Below are positions 28,485 through 39,100 of a DNA stretch of 64,000 bases, one piece after another. The stretch covers positions 184,138 to 248,137 of the forward strand of contig NZ_AUIY01000004.1 of NCBI RefSeq assembly GCF_000423945.1, in the 5' to 3' direction. The position numbers were made by a program, and so were the translations under genes. Position 1 is the first letter of the stretch; every line of letters starts with the position of its first letter. The notes beneath the pieces are model-generated. The model did no database searches. It saw nothing but the letters and a program-made list of their open reading frames with translations, and was not told the origin of the DNA. Source of the stretch: Butyrivibrio sp. XPD2002. GTDB lineage: Bacteria; Bacillota; Clostridia; Lachnospirales; Lachnospiraceae.

Positions 28485-29530
28485 ATGTAATACCACATTC
28501 CAAACCAGATAGATGGAATGCTATTGTAAAATCATATAATAATTGGGATATTTATTACCTTTGCGAATATGCTGTTTCTTTTCAGCACCATGGAGATGGA
28601 GAACCGCTGCTTATTCAATATGAAAGTGATGAGGAGAGCTTTTGCTATGTGGTGATGAAAAGGGATATTTCAGATGATACAAAATTTGAAGGAAGGCTGG
28701 AATCTGGGAAATATTTTGATTATGAGACTCCATATGGGTATGGCGGACCTCTATGCAACAAGACGTTAACAGAAGATTCTCAAAGGCGATTCTTAAATGA
28801 ACTAAAAGAGTATGCAAGAGAAAATGGAATAATATCGCAATTTGTTAGGTTTCATCCGCTTTTAAATAATCAGGAATCATTACCATTGGTATTTGAAACC
28901 AGATATCTTCATCAGACAATTTTTATAGAGACTATTTCTCCAGATCAGATAATGTCAGATATGGATAGCAAAAATAGAAATATGGTTAGAAAAGCTAAAA
29001 AAAATGGTGTGACAGTTGAACGAAAGAGTATATTAGAATACCAGGATTTTCTTCCAATTTATGAGGAAACAATGGTAAAAGATGATGCAGAGGACTATTA
29101 TTTTTTTGCAGAGGATTACTTCAAGGAACAATTGAATCTAAAAGATAATGCATGCTTTTTCTATGCAATGCTGGATAATAAGCCAATTGCCGGTGCAATA
29201 ATGTATTACAATGATAATTACATGCATTATCATCTGGCAGGTACACACACAGAATATCGAAAGTATTCACCAAGCAATCTTCTTCTTTATGAAGCTGCCT
29301 GTTGGGCAAGTGAGCATGGTATAAAAAAATTTCATCTCGGTGGAGGGATGGTGGAGGATGACAGTTTGTTTGGTTTCAAAAAGCAGTTTAATAAAAATGG
29401 AAGATTGCCATTTTATGTAGGGCGAACGATTTTTGATAACGAAGAGTACAATGGTCTTTTGGAAGTAAGAAAGGAGTTGGACCCTTCGTTTAATACAAAT
29501 AATAGTAGGATGACTCAATATCGATATTAA
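28478..29530 (+). CDS. FemAB/GNAT-fold aminoacyltransferase-like protein
   Basis: At 350 residues, with the FemABX signature NRNMVRKAKKNGV near residue 168 and a GNAT-like C-terminal half (PIAGAIMYYNDNYMHYHLAGT, then KFHLGGGMVEDD). FemABX proteins move an amino acid from aminoacyl-tRNA to lipid II. Relatives in glycan loci are suspected to aminoacylate sugars. Pairing with the preceding PLP enzyme suggests both serve one modification. The substrate is unknown. Confidence 0.75.
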   Translation: MLNVIPHSKPDRWNAIVKSYNNWDIYYLCEYAVSFQHHGDGEPLLIQYESDEESFCYVVMKRDISDDTKFEGRLESGKYFDYETPYGYGGPLCNKTLTEDSQRRFLNELKEYARENGIISQFVRFHPLLNNQESLPLVFETRYLHQTIFIETISPDQIMSDMDSKNRNMVRKAKKNGVTVERKSILEYQDFLPIYEETMVKDDAEDYYFFAEDYFKEQLNLKDNACFFYAMLDNKPIAGAIMYYNDNYMHYHLAGTHTEYRKYSPSNLLLYEAACWASEHGIKKFHLGGGMVEDDSLFGFKKQFNKNGRLPFYVGRTIFDNEEYNGLLEVRKELDPSFNTNNSRMTQYRY

Positions 29531-29534
29531 TGGA

Positions 29535-30707
29535 ATGATGATGAAATATAAAGTATGTGTTGTCACGGGAACAAGGGCTGATTATGGATTGCTGAGAGAA
29601 ACCATCAGAAGACTATATGATAATAATCAGATTGATTTGGACCTGCTTGTGACAGGTGCGCATCTTAGTGACAGTTTTGGAAAAACAGAAAATGAAATAG
29701 TAGGTGATGGATTTGCGACATACACGAGGCTAGCCATACCATTAGGAGATGATTCAAAGGCGGGTATGATACATGCAACTGCAGATGCCATGCATTGCTT
29801 TGTTGACTATTTCTTGGTACATCGCCCAGATATTTTAGTTGTCCTAGGAGATCGTTATGAGATTTTTTCAGCTGCAACGGCTGCACATATGCTGGGTATA
29901 CCAATTGCACATATCTCTGGAGGAGACATTACGGAAGGAGCAATTGACAACACGATTAGGCATTGTGTTACAAAAATGAGTCAGCTGCATTTCCCTGGTT
30001 GTGAGCAGTCAAGAAGAAGAATTATACAGATGGGAGAATTTCCGGAAACAGTTTTTAACGTTGGTGAGCCTGGCGTTGAGAATATAAAAAAACTGTCGCT
30101 GATGGAAAGATCAGTTTTGGCTCAGAACCTAAAATTTGAGGGAATGTTAAACGATTATGCTGTGGTGACATTTCATCCGACTACAATGGAGGACGATACA
30201 GGACTCGAACAGCTAAACGAACTGATAGGCGCAATGGATTCGCTGAAGACCATATCCTACGTCATTACTCTTTCAAATGCGGATGCGGGTGGAAAAGCGA
30301 TAAATAATTGTTGGTTAGAAGAAGGGAATAGACGTGACAATTGGTTGGTTGTAAGTTCTCTTGGAGTAATCAGGTATTTATCAGCGATGAAGTATGCGAA
30401 AGTTGTTATAGGAAATTCATCAAGTGGGATTGTAGAGGCACCTTCAATGGGGGTCCCAACAGTGAATATAGGCGATAGACAAAAGGGACGCATGATAGCA
30501 GATAGCGTTGTTTGTTGTAACCCGTATAAATCGGAAATTGAGGCTGCTGTCAAAAAAGTGTTGGAGCCTGGGTTCTGGGAAATGTGTAAAAATGTAAATT
30601 CACCATTTGGTGATGGAAGCACATCAGAGATGATTGAAGAGTGTATCATGAAATACCTTAAGCAGAGAAATCACACCATCGAAAAAGGGTTTTATGATTG
30701 TATGTGA
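29535..30707 (+). CDS. neuC: UDP- (or GDP-) GlcNAc 2-epimerase, hydrolysing (NeuC/LegG type)
   Basis: The N-terminus VCVVTGTRADYGLLRETIR is the signature of hydrolysing epimerases, which release free ManNAc or its 6-deoxy-4-amino analogue from the nucleotide sugar. LGDRYEIFSAA, HISGGDITEGAIDN and GNSSSGIVEAPSMG complete the GT-B-like active site. At 390 residues it is full length. It directly precedes neuB, as expected for sialic/legionaminic acid synthesis. Whether the substrate is UDP- or GDP-linked cannot be told. Confidence 0.92.
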   Translation: MMMKYKVCVVTGTRADYGLLRETIRRLYDNNQIDLDLLVTGAHLSDSFGKTENEIVGDGFATYTRLAIPLGDDSKAGMIHATADAMHCFVDYFLVHRPDILVVLGDRYEIFSAATAAHMLGIPIAHISGGDITEGAIDNTIRHCVTKMSQLHFPGCEQSRRRIIQMGEFPETVFNVGEPGVENIKKLSLMERSVLAQNLKFEGMLNDYAVVTFHPTTMEDDTGLEQLNELIGAMDSLKTISYVITLSNADAGGKAINNCWLEEGNRRDNWLVVSSLGVIRYLSAMKYAKVVIGNSSSGIVEAPSMGVPTVNIGDRQKGRMIADSVVCCNPYKSEIEAAVKKVLEPGFWEMCKNVNSPFGDGSTSEMIEECIMKYLKQRNHTIEKGFYDCM

Positions 30708-30722
30708 CTGAAAGGGTTATAA

Positions 30723-31730
30723 ATGGATAATAAAAACTGTTTGATTATTGCAGAAGCAGGAGTAAATCACAATGGTAAACTTTCTTTGGCGATGAAACTA
30801 TGTGATGCTGCTAAAGAGGCCGGGGCAGATGTGGTAAAATTCCAGACATGGAAAACAGAGAATCTTTTAACTAGAAATGTGGCGCAAGCAGATTATCAAA
30901 CTACAAATACTGGAATAAGAGAGTCACAGTTTGAAATGCTGAAGAAGTTGGAACTTTCCTATGATGATTTTTGTGCCATAAAAATGCATTGTGATGATAT
31001 AGGCATAATTTTTGCTTCAACAGCAGATGAGCCTGAGAGCCTTGATTTTTTGGTTGAATTGGGAATACCATTTATTAAAGTTGGTTCAGGTGATATCGGA
31101 AATATTTCATTTTTAAGATATATGGGAACAAAGCATCTGCCAGTGATTTTAAGCACAGGGATGAGTAACCTTGCTGATGTGGATATATCAATCAGAGCGC
31201 TAATTAAGGGCGGAGCTACAGATATAACGCTGCTTCATTGCACTACAAATTATCCATGTCCATATGAGGATGTAAATCTTAAAGCGATGCTAACATTAAG
31301 AGATGCATTTCATTTACCTATAGGATATTCTGATCATACTATTGGGACAGATGTGGCAGTTGCAGCGGCTGCTATGGGAGCAGGGGTAATAGAGAAGCAT
31401 TTTACATTAGATACAGGTATGGAAGGTCCCGACCATAAGGCAAGCACAGAACCTGAAGAGTTTAAAAGGTTGGTTAACAGCATCCGTAATGTAGAGGTTT
31501 GCCTAGGAACAGGCGTGAAAGGACCAACTTCAGCCGAACGGGAAATATCGAAAGTTGTTACAAAAAGAATAGTAGCAAAGAGAGAAATAACTGATGGTGA
31601 TATATTTCTGGAAGATAATATTTGCATCAAGAGGAATGATACTGGAGTATTAGCTTCACAATGGGATATTATTGTGGGAAAGAAAGCAAGCCGTTCATTT
31701 AAAGTTGATGAAGGAATAGACATTATTTAA
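30723..31730 (+). CDS. neuB: N-acylneuraminate/legionaminate synthase (NeuB/LegI)
   Basis: Condenses phosphoenolpyruvate with ManNAc or the 2,4-diacetamido-6-deoxymannose analogue. Visible are the TIM-barrel motifs AEAGVNHNG, VKFQTWK, KVGSGDI, LHCTTNYPCP, YSDHTIG and EKHFTLD. From about residue 275 there is the C-terminal SAF (antifreeze-like) domain that closes the active site. At 335 residues it is full length. The site GAAAGGGTT precedes the start, 15 bases after neuC. Confidence 0.95.
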   Translation: MDNKNCLIIAEAGVNHNGKLSLAMKLCDAAKEAGADVVKFQTWKTENLLTRNVAQADYQTTNTGIRESQFEMLKKLELSYDDFCAIKMHCDDIGIIFASTADEPESLDFLVELGIPFIKVGSGDIGNISFLRYMGTKHLPVILSTGMSNLADVDISIRALIKGGATDITLLHCTTNYPCPYEDVNLKAMLTLRDAFHLPIGYSDHTIGTDVAVAAAAMGAGVIEKHFTLDTGMEGPDHKASTEPEEFKRLVNSIRNVEVCLGTGVKGPTSAEREISKVVTKRIVAKREITDGDIFLEDNICIKRNDTGVLASQWDIIVGKKASRSFKVDEGIDII

Positions 31731-31741
31731 AGGGAAATTAT

Positions 31742-32224
31742 ATGCCGGATTTTTTTTTACGAGAAGCTAAGAGTGAAGATTTTGAGTTCTATTACAAACT
31801 AAAGTCTGAGGACAGCGCTATCTATTGGAGTGGCTTTGAATCTGCTCCGAACAGAGAGAATCTTTTTAAGTTTTGGGAAAAATTTGTGAATTTGGGGAGT
31901 CTAGAAAGAAAGATACTGATTCTAACTAATGGTTTCGAGTCTATTGGATATGTCCAAGCAGTCTTTGATGGCAGTAGTATTGGTCTCTCTATGGGAATAT
32001 GCGAGAATAAGAGAGGTTATGGGTTTGGGAAACATATTATTGGAACTGCTATGGATTATTTTTCAGAATATACCGATTTCTTTTGTTATGTTAGAGAAGA
32101 CAATATATCTTCAATGAAGAGCTTTACATCAAACGGTTTTCATGAAACGAGCAAGTTTTATTATTGTTTCTTTCCGTTAGACAATAAAGAGTATATAATG
32201 AAAAGATTAGAATTTCATAGATAA
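31742..32224 (+). CDS. GNAT-family N-acetyltransferase
   Basis: A 160-residue RimJ/PseH-like GNAT. FFLREAKSEDFEFYYKLK is the first strand and helix. SIGLSMGICENKRGYGFGKHIIGTAM holds the acyl-CoA pyrophosphate loop (RGYGFGK). DNISSMKSFTSNGFHE is the closing helix with the conserved Asn and Ser. Placed between neuB and neuA, it probably acetylates an amino group of the nonulosonic acid or its precursor. Confidence 0.85.
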   Translation: MPDFFLREAKSEDFEFYYKLKSEDSAIYWSGFESAPNRENLFKFWEKFVNLGSLERKILILTNGFESIGYVQAVFDGSSIGLSMGICENKRGYGFGKHIIGTAMDYFSEYTDFFCYVREDNISSMKSFTSNGFHETSKFYYCFFPLDNKEYIMKRLEFHR

Positions 32225-32450
32225 CAAAAGGGAAAAAGCATATGTTAATTAGACTTGTGAATATTATGACTTTGGTTTGGAATTCAACATTTTGGGGACT
32301 GTGTGTATTGTGCCAGATGGAATAGCTTGATGAATTTAAGGAATTAGATATCCAGTAGTTCTATATGGAAATAGAATTGTTTATTGTTGCTTATGATTAT
32401 GATAAATCTTGATGGAGGCGTAGAATATCATAAATCTACGAAATTAGAAA
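32225..32450. other. 226-bp gap with possible decayed coding sequence
   Basis: This is the largest gap in region A. No intact ORF of note is present. Short stretches in different frames look coding-like, for example DFGLEFNILGTVCIVPDGIA near 32265-32330 and LDGGVEYHKSTKLENE near 32410-32455, each broken by stops. This could be the remains of a lost gene between the GNAT and neuA, or a chance reading. I see no clear terminator or strong promoter. Confidence 0.35.
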
Positions 32451-33140
32451 ATGAAAAATATAGCTATTATTCCTGCACGATCTGGATCAAAAGGACTGGT
32501 TGACAAGAATATTAAAGAATTAGTTGGGAAACCGCTTATGGCTTATTCCATAGAAGCTGCATTAAAATCGAAATATTTTGATACAGTGATGGTATCAACA
32601 GATTCAGAGAGCTATGCAGATATAGCAAGGAAATATGGAGCAGAGGTACCATTTCTTCGATCGGAACGTACTTCTTCAGATACTGCATCATCATGGGATA
32701 TGGTGGAGGAAGTGCTAGATGGGTATAGAAAAAGAGAAAAGTTTTTTGATACGTTTTGTTTGTTGCAACCGACATCTCCACTAAGGAATGCTGATGATAT
32801 TATTGCAGCATATAAGCTTTTTGAAAAAAAAGCCTCTTTTGCCGTTGTTTCTGTGTGTGAAGCAGAGCATTCTCCTCTTTGGTGTGGGCAACTGCCCGCG
32901 AATAAGGAGTTTATAAATTTTCTTAATCCGGAATCTGAAAAAAGGAGACAGGATGCAGGAACGTTTTACCGGCTTAATGGTGCTATCTATATTGTATATA
33001 TTGAGAAATTTAATAATGATAAGTTCTTATATAAAGAGGGAAGCTATGCATATATAATGCCTCAGAATAGAAGCTTGGATATTGATACGGATATTGACTT
33101 TAAACTTGCTGAGATACTGATGCAGAAAATAATTATTTAA
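32451..33140 (+). CDS. neuA: CMP-N-acylneuraminate/legionaminate cytidylyltransferase (NeuA/LegF)
   Basis: A 229-residue CMP-sialate synthetase. IIPARSGSKGLVDKNIKELVGKPL is the CTP-binding signature, with VSTDSESYADIA and LLQPTSPLRNADDI following. NGAIYIV and DIDTDIDFKLAE are the last two family motifs. It makes the CMP-activated nonulosonic acid from the NeuB product. Its upstream region has no strong ribosome site. No CMP-dependent sialyltransferase was recognised among the glycosyltransferases. Confidence 0.93.
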   Translation: MKNIAIIPARSGSKGLVDKNIKELVGKPLMAYSIEAALKSKYFDTVMVSTDSESYADIARKYGAEVPFLRSERTSSDTASSWDMVEEVLDGYRKREKFFDTFCLLQPTSPLRNADDIIAAYKLFEKKASFAVVSVCEAEHSPLWCGQLPANKEFINFLNPESEKRRQDAGTFYRLNGAIYIVYIEKFNNDKFLYKEGSYAYIMPQNRSLDIDTDIDFKLAEILMQKIII

Positions 33141-33209
33141 AAGAACAAAAAAATTGGAAGAGTTAGAAAAAGGAAAAATAGAGATTGCAAATTTGTCGAA
33201 ATTTGTGGG

Positions 33210-35105
33210 ATGTACTTATGTTTGATGTGTAGGTATAAAGTTTTGGTGGGGAACAAACAGAAAACAGATTTTAGATATTGTTATAGAATTACCCTTGTAT
33301 TATTTGCAGATACGCTAAGTGTTGTAGTAGCGTATCTGCTTTCTTTGCTTGTTCGATTTGATTTCAAATTTTGGGGTATACCCAGAATGTATATTGCGAA
33401 CATTGTTTATATGCTTCCGGTAGCTATAGTGACTACTCTGACGGTTTATTATATTTTTAGGCTTTATCATAGCATATGGAGATTTGCGTCCCTTACGGAG
33501 GTTTACAGGATTGTTGGGGCGTATTTTGTTATAGCAGTTCTGCTATTTGCAGAGAACAGAATCGAACGTATCAATCTTCCCCGTAGCTGTATGTTTATGG
33601 GGATTATTCTGAATGTGATTTTCTGTATGGGGATCAGGTTTTCATACAGGATGTTCAGGGGGAGTATTTTCAGGATTAATCCTAAGGACCGTGAGCTCAT
33701 GGACAGAGCTAATGTCATGGTGATAGGTGCTGGATATGCTGGAAGAGAGATAATATCAGACTTACAGCTTGATAAGCGGTATAAAGTAAGGGTTATTGTT
33801 GACGATAACAGGACTACCTGGGGAAGATACCTTTGTGGTGTCAGAATTGGTGGTGGAAGGGATAGTATTATAGAGCTTTCTGATAATTATGATATTGATA
33901 AGATTATCTTTGCAATTCCTTCTGCTAGTGATAAGGACAGGAGAGAGATTCTTAATATCTGCAAAGAAACCGGATGTAAGCTACAGATAGTTCCGGGGCT
34001 GTCACAGATTGTGTCAGGGGAAGTAAGCGTAGCAATACTTCGAGATGTTAACTTAGAGGATCTTCTTGAGAGAGATGAGATTAAGGTCAATAACGAGGAG
34101 ATATTTGAAACAATAAGGGATAAGGTGGTCATGGTTACAGGGGGCGGTGGCTCAATAGGATCTGAGTTATGCAGACAGATTGCAGCAGCTTCTCCCAGAC
34201 AGCTTATTATTTTTGATATATATGAGAATAACGCCTATGATATTGAGCAGGAGCTTAAGAGGAGATACCCAGAGCTTGATGTAGAGGCGCTAATTGGCTC
34301 TGTTCGTAATACGGACAGGATAAATGGTGTATGTAGGTATTATAGACCTGAGATTATTTTTCATGCAGCTGCTCATAAGCATGTGCCATTAATGGAGAAG
34401 AGCCCTAATGAGGCTATTAAGAATAATGTATTTGGAACTTATAAAACTGCCATGGCTGCAGCAAAATACGGGGCAAAGAAGTTTGTTCTGATATCCACGG
34501 ATAAGGCAGTCAATCCTACTTCTCTCATGGGAGCTACTAAGCGTGTATGCGAGATGATTATTCAGATGATGGACAGAAAGTGCCAGGATACAATTTTCGC
34601 TGCTGTTAGATTTGGAAATGTTTTGGGATCCAATGGCTCTGTTATTCCGCTTTTTAAGCAGCAGATTGCCGAAGGAGGCCCTGTTACTGTTACAGATAAG
34701 GAGATTGTCAGGTATTTTATGACTATTCCTGAGGCGGTTTCTCTGGTTCTGCAGGCAGCCTTCTATTCCACAGGTGGCGAAATTTTTATACTTGATATGG
34801 GAAGACCTGTAAGGGTTGATGATATGGCTCGTAACCTTATATAGTTGTCCGGATATAAGCCCGATGTGGATATTGATATTGTCTATACTGGTCTTCGTCC
34901 AGGGGAGAAACTCTATGAGGAACTTCTAATGGATGAAGAGGGTAAGGAAAAAACAGCAAACAAAATGATATATATTGGGCATCCTATAGAGATGGATGAT
35001 GCTGTTTTTGAGGAGAAGCTTAAGGTTCTTAATGAGGCGTCCAAGAAGGATAGCCTTGATATTAAGAAGATGGTTGCGGATATTGTAGGGACGTATAGTA
35101 TTTGA
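33210..35105 (+). pseudogene. PglF/CapD/FlaA1-type UDP-GlcNAc 4,6-dehydratase broken by in-frame amber stop
   Basis: Read through, this is a ~631-residue protein of normal family length. It has four N-terminal membrane segments, a CoA-binding-like Rossmann domain (NVMVIGAGYAGREI) and a catalytic SDR domain with TGGGGSIGSELCRQI, AAHKHVPLMEKSP, STDKAVNPTSLMGATKR and RFGNVLGSNGSVIP. A TAG at 34842-34844 (codon 545) cuts the frame. The next 86 codons continue in the same frame with the expected C-terminus (YTGLRPGEKLYEELL). The family normally has Lys or a similar residue there, so a single base change (for example AAG to TAG) would explain it. It could be a real nonsense mutation, readthrough or a sequence error. 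The start could also be near 33243. Confidence 0.82.
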
Positions 35106-35143
35106 TTAGAAATTTTTGTGCAGGAATATAGGGTATTTATAAT

Positions 35144-36106
35144 ATGAGTGGTGATAATGTAATATCTTCTAGTGTGGCTGATAAAGGGATTAAAACATGG
35201 AATGATTATTTATGCTATGGGATTTTGTTTGCTATGCTTCTTTCCATTCTTAAGGCGGGCAGTTATGGATATTACCAGATATTGTTTGTAATTATGTTTA
35301 TGGCTTTTACCGGAATTAAGAATAGCTATAGGCTATTGCTCACGTTCATAAAGTGTAATCCTATTGTTTTAGGAATGGCAGTTGTATATGCTGCATACAA
35401 CTTTGTGAGTAGTCGTGACGTTCCTTCATGCTTATTTCCGCTCACTGTATTTTGCGTAATATTTGCAGGATTTTGTGTTTCGACTGGTGGCAGGGATGTG
35501 TCGATTGCTCATCGAAAGCTTTGGATGGTTCTATTTAGTATCTCCTTTATAAATATATTTGCAGTTTTAGAAGGTCGTTCTTTATATTTCGCGAATGCTG
35601 ATATAGAGATGGGGATTTTAGTGGTTATGGCAGTTATGACTTTTCTGTTTATCGATGATGGAAAGATTATTCTTGCAGGCGAGGCTGTTATTATATTTCT
35701 AGGTGTGTTGTTACTAAGAAGGGGAGGGTTAGACTTTTCAAATGCGTTTTTGGTGAAGGATGCTGCCCAGGAGTTTTCGCATGGAGGAATTATGGAGAAA
35801 ATTCTGGGGCATGGATTCCTTCAATTGATGAAGAATACAAATGGGATTTCAAACAATACGATGGGGGAATTGTTGTATGATTATGGACTTGTGGCTGTAA
35901 TCTTATTTTGCGTGTTATTTATATATGCTCTTTATGTCCTTATTACTGATAAGGACAAAGAGAATAAGAAACAGTCGTTTCTGCTGATGGTTTTGATGAT
36001 TATGAGTCTGTTCTACTCAGCAGTTTATTGGGAGAATGGAGCGTTTTTATTATTTGCTGAAATAGGTGTTTTTCTTGGAGTAAGGGCACGTAGTAAAGAT
36101 AAGTAA
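35144..36106 (+). CDS. O-antigen ligase/polymerase-like membrane protein, short form
   Basis: A 320-residue protein with about eight to nine membrane segments. Its first ~100 residues parallel those of the next gene: a WNDYL opening against WKDYL, then a TGIKN/TGLKE segment. It carries GHGFLQLMKNTNGISNNTMGELLYDYG, resembling the outside loop of ligases (H/R followed by N-x-x-G-x-x-L-Y-D-Y-G). It is shorter than standard ligases (~400), seemingly lacking two or three middle helices, and may be a reduced paralogue. No strong ribosome site is visible. Confidence 0.6.
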   Translation: MSGDNVISSSVADKGIKTWNDYLCYGILFAMLLSILKAGSYGYYQILFVIMFMAFTGIKNSYRLLLTFIKCNPIVLGMAVVYAAYNFVSSRDVPSCLFPLTVFCVIFAGFCVSTGGRDVSIAHRKLWMVLFSISFINIFAVLEGRSLYFANADIEMGILVVMAVMTFLFIDDGKIILAGEAVIIFLGVLLLRRGGLDFSNAFLVKDAAQEFSHGGIMEKILGHGFLQLMKNTNGISNNTMGELLYDYGLVAVILFCVLFIYALYVLITDKDKENKKQSFLLMVLMIMSLFYSAVYWENGAFLLFAEIGVFLGVRARSKDK

Positions 36107-36149
36107 AGTAAGATTTATTAGCAGTTAATTTGGAATATTGGGTAGGATA

Positions 36150-39100
36150 ATGGAAAAGAGATTAGTGTCCTGGAAGGACTATTTATTTATAGGGCTTGCA
36201 ATAGCCGTGATGATGGAGATAAGGGTGGATTCAAGAGAGCAGTTTTTTCAGCTTTTGCTGATAGCTGTTTTCTTTGTGTTTACAGGTTTAAAGGAAAATG
36301 CAGGGCGTCTATGGGAATTTGTTTGTAAATTTCCAGTTTATGCGGCTGCCACTGTGGCGTGGACAATATTCTTTGTTTTTATAAATAGAGAAAAGCCTTA
36401 TTCTGATAAGTATGCGATTTCTGTTTTTGGAATAATCTTTGTTGGATACCTCCTTGCTAAGAAGGGGGAAGAATATGTCAGGGCAACTTTTGACAAGATG
36501 TGGCTTGTATACTTCATTTTGTCCATGTGCTGCTTTGTGAATTTTATTGTTTATAACCATGGTCGTGGGAGGATGCTTTTGTTCTTCCAGAATCCTAACT
36601 GGGAAGGGTATTCTCTTATCTTTTTCCTTTTTATCAGTTTGTTCTTTGTGGAGAGCAGGGCGAAGATGATAGTTGGTACTATCTATGCTCTGGTGGCTTT
36701 GCCCTGCACAGGTGGTAAGGCTAATACATTGGTTGCAGTAGTTGTAGTTGCCGGGTATATCATAAGGATTGCTGTGCTAAAAAAGAAAAACAGTGGAAAT
36801 AAGCAGAAACAGTCGGATTCTGAGGATAATAGTGGTAGTAACATAGGGGTTAACAATAAACGTAAAAAAGCTATGTTAATAGCCGGTTCTGTCATTGTTT
36901 TAGTGGCGGTGCTTGTTCTGCTTTACAAATTTGGAAAAGGTACTGTAGATAATCTTTGGATCAGATATAAAGTAATGATGGATGATCTGATGAGGGTTAT
37001 TAGCGGCAAGGGCCAACCCGCTGATTCTGGTACAAGTACCACCATAAGAATTATGGATGCCCTTGAATCCCTTGAGACATATCCTACAAAGGATATTCTG
37101 AAGGCACTCCTGGGTCGCGGACTTATGCATCAATATAACTTTGCCATAAGACCTATGACTGCAAAATTGTTTGCTATTGCAGGTGGAGGGATTGCCGGTC
37201 CCGCAGAGAATACTTTTCTTTCTATGATGTATGACTCCGGGGCTGCCGGCTTTTCTATGTATGGCGCAGTATATGTGGCTTCTTTTATTAGCTTTATCAA
37301 GAGTAAGGATGCCTTTTTACGGAAGCTGGCGCTCATTCTTATCAGTATAATGACTATTGGTCTTACAGTTGATATGGAATACCTTACTGCCATTATGTTT
37401 GTAGAATGGATTGTTGTAGGTATGTTCCTCGGAAGGCTGGATGATCTTAATGAGAAGAGGATGCTTGCTCCCGGATTAGTGGGGTTCGGACTTTTGATAC
37501 CGGTTATTTATATTCTTCCTAAGTGCTTATCATGGGTTAAGACCATGACTAACGGGGTTACAGTGGTAAGCAGCGGTTCATATGCTGGTGCTGTGCCTGC
37601 AGTTATAGTTATTATTGCAGTAGCTATACTGGGGCTAATTTGTGCTATCAGTATTTCTTCTTACAGAATGTTTTCCATAGGCAGACTCCTAAATAGAGAT
37701 ATTATCAGAATGGCTGTATTTATGCTTGTGATTATTGGCGGAGGTGTGTTCGCTAATAGCTTTGTGGCGAAGGTACAGGGAGCTGTTACAGAAAGAGTAG
37801 CTGCCGAGAGGGAGTTTATAGAGGAATTAAGAGAGAGTACAGAGGGAAGACTATATGTTGACACCTTCCCGGTTGTTTATGACAGGGCTTTGGGTGACAT
37901 TAGCAATACGGTTCTGTGCTCTCGGGGGCTGGTGGTTTATGATGACACTACAATTATTGCGGATAAGAGTCTTGATTCACATATGTTTTCAAGCAGAGGC
38001 TTTCTGTATGCACCTATTTCTGAGTGGGATGCAATTTATACCAATGATGAGGCTGTGATCAGAGCTCTTGATGAAAAGGGCGTGCGCTTATATGGCTATA
38101 ATCCTGAGGTAAAGACTTTAGATATACTGAAAGGTAACAGAGCCTTTATTTATCCCGGGAAATATGAAGTGTCCTATGACATTAGTATAGAGCCTAATGA
38201 GTATAAGGATGATTATCTGGTATGCGAACTGAAGGTTACCAATACTGCGGATGATTCTAAGATTTATGAGAGACATTTTTACAGGAGTCAGTTCGATGAA
38301 AATGGTCATCTAATCTATGATGACATAGTTACTTTGGGTTATTACGAGGCTGAGTTTACAGTTGAGGGCGGTGAGGAGTATGGTCTTATCTTTGATAAGG
38401 TTGAGTATGCTCGTAAGCCCGACTATGATCAGAGAATTAAGGTTGATTATGCCGGAAGAACGATTTTTGCCCAGTATTTCGATTTAGAGGGTAACCCCTA
38501 TGAGCAGTCCGGGGGGTATTATGGAACAGAGTTCGAGTATGATGATAATGACAATAATCTTATGACTAGGTATCTTGGGGAAGATTTGCAGCCAGTTGAG
38601 ATCAGTTCTGGTTATGCGGAGGTAAGACGAGAATATAACGCAAGGAAGTGCTTGAAAAAGGAAAGCTATTTCGGAGCTGACGGTAACCTAATTTTGCTAT
38701 CAGGTGGGTATGCTGAAATCAGGAAGAAATATAATGATAAAGATCAGTTATCTCAGGATATGTACTATGGTACTGATGGTAATCCTGTAGTAATATCTGG
38801 TGGCTATGTTGGTGTAGCATATGAATATGATAGCTATGGCCGTGTGAAGAAGTATACATATCTTGGAGAGGATGGTAATCCTGTTGTGATTTCTTCAGGA
38901 TATGCAGTCCTTCGAAGAGAGTATAATGATAAGGATTTGGTTGTAAGGGAAGAGTACTATGATGTAGATGATAATCCTCTTGCTCTTACTTATGGCCAGG
39001 CTGCTGTAGAATATGAGTATGATGATAATTTGAATCGTGTTGTAGATAGGTATTATGATACAGATAATCAGCCGATTTTGTACAATGATGCATTTTGGTA

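Noticed and set aside
34845..35105. Separate 86-codon gene after the amber codon
   Set aside because: It is the in-frame C-terminus of the dehydratase and has no start signal of its own.
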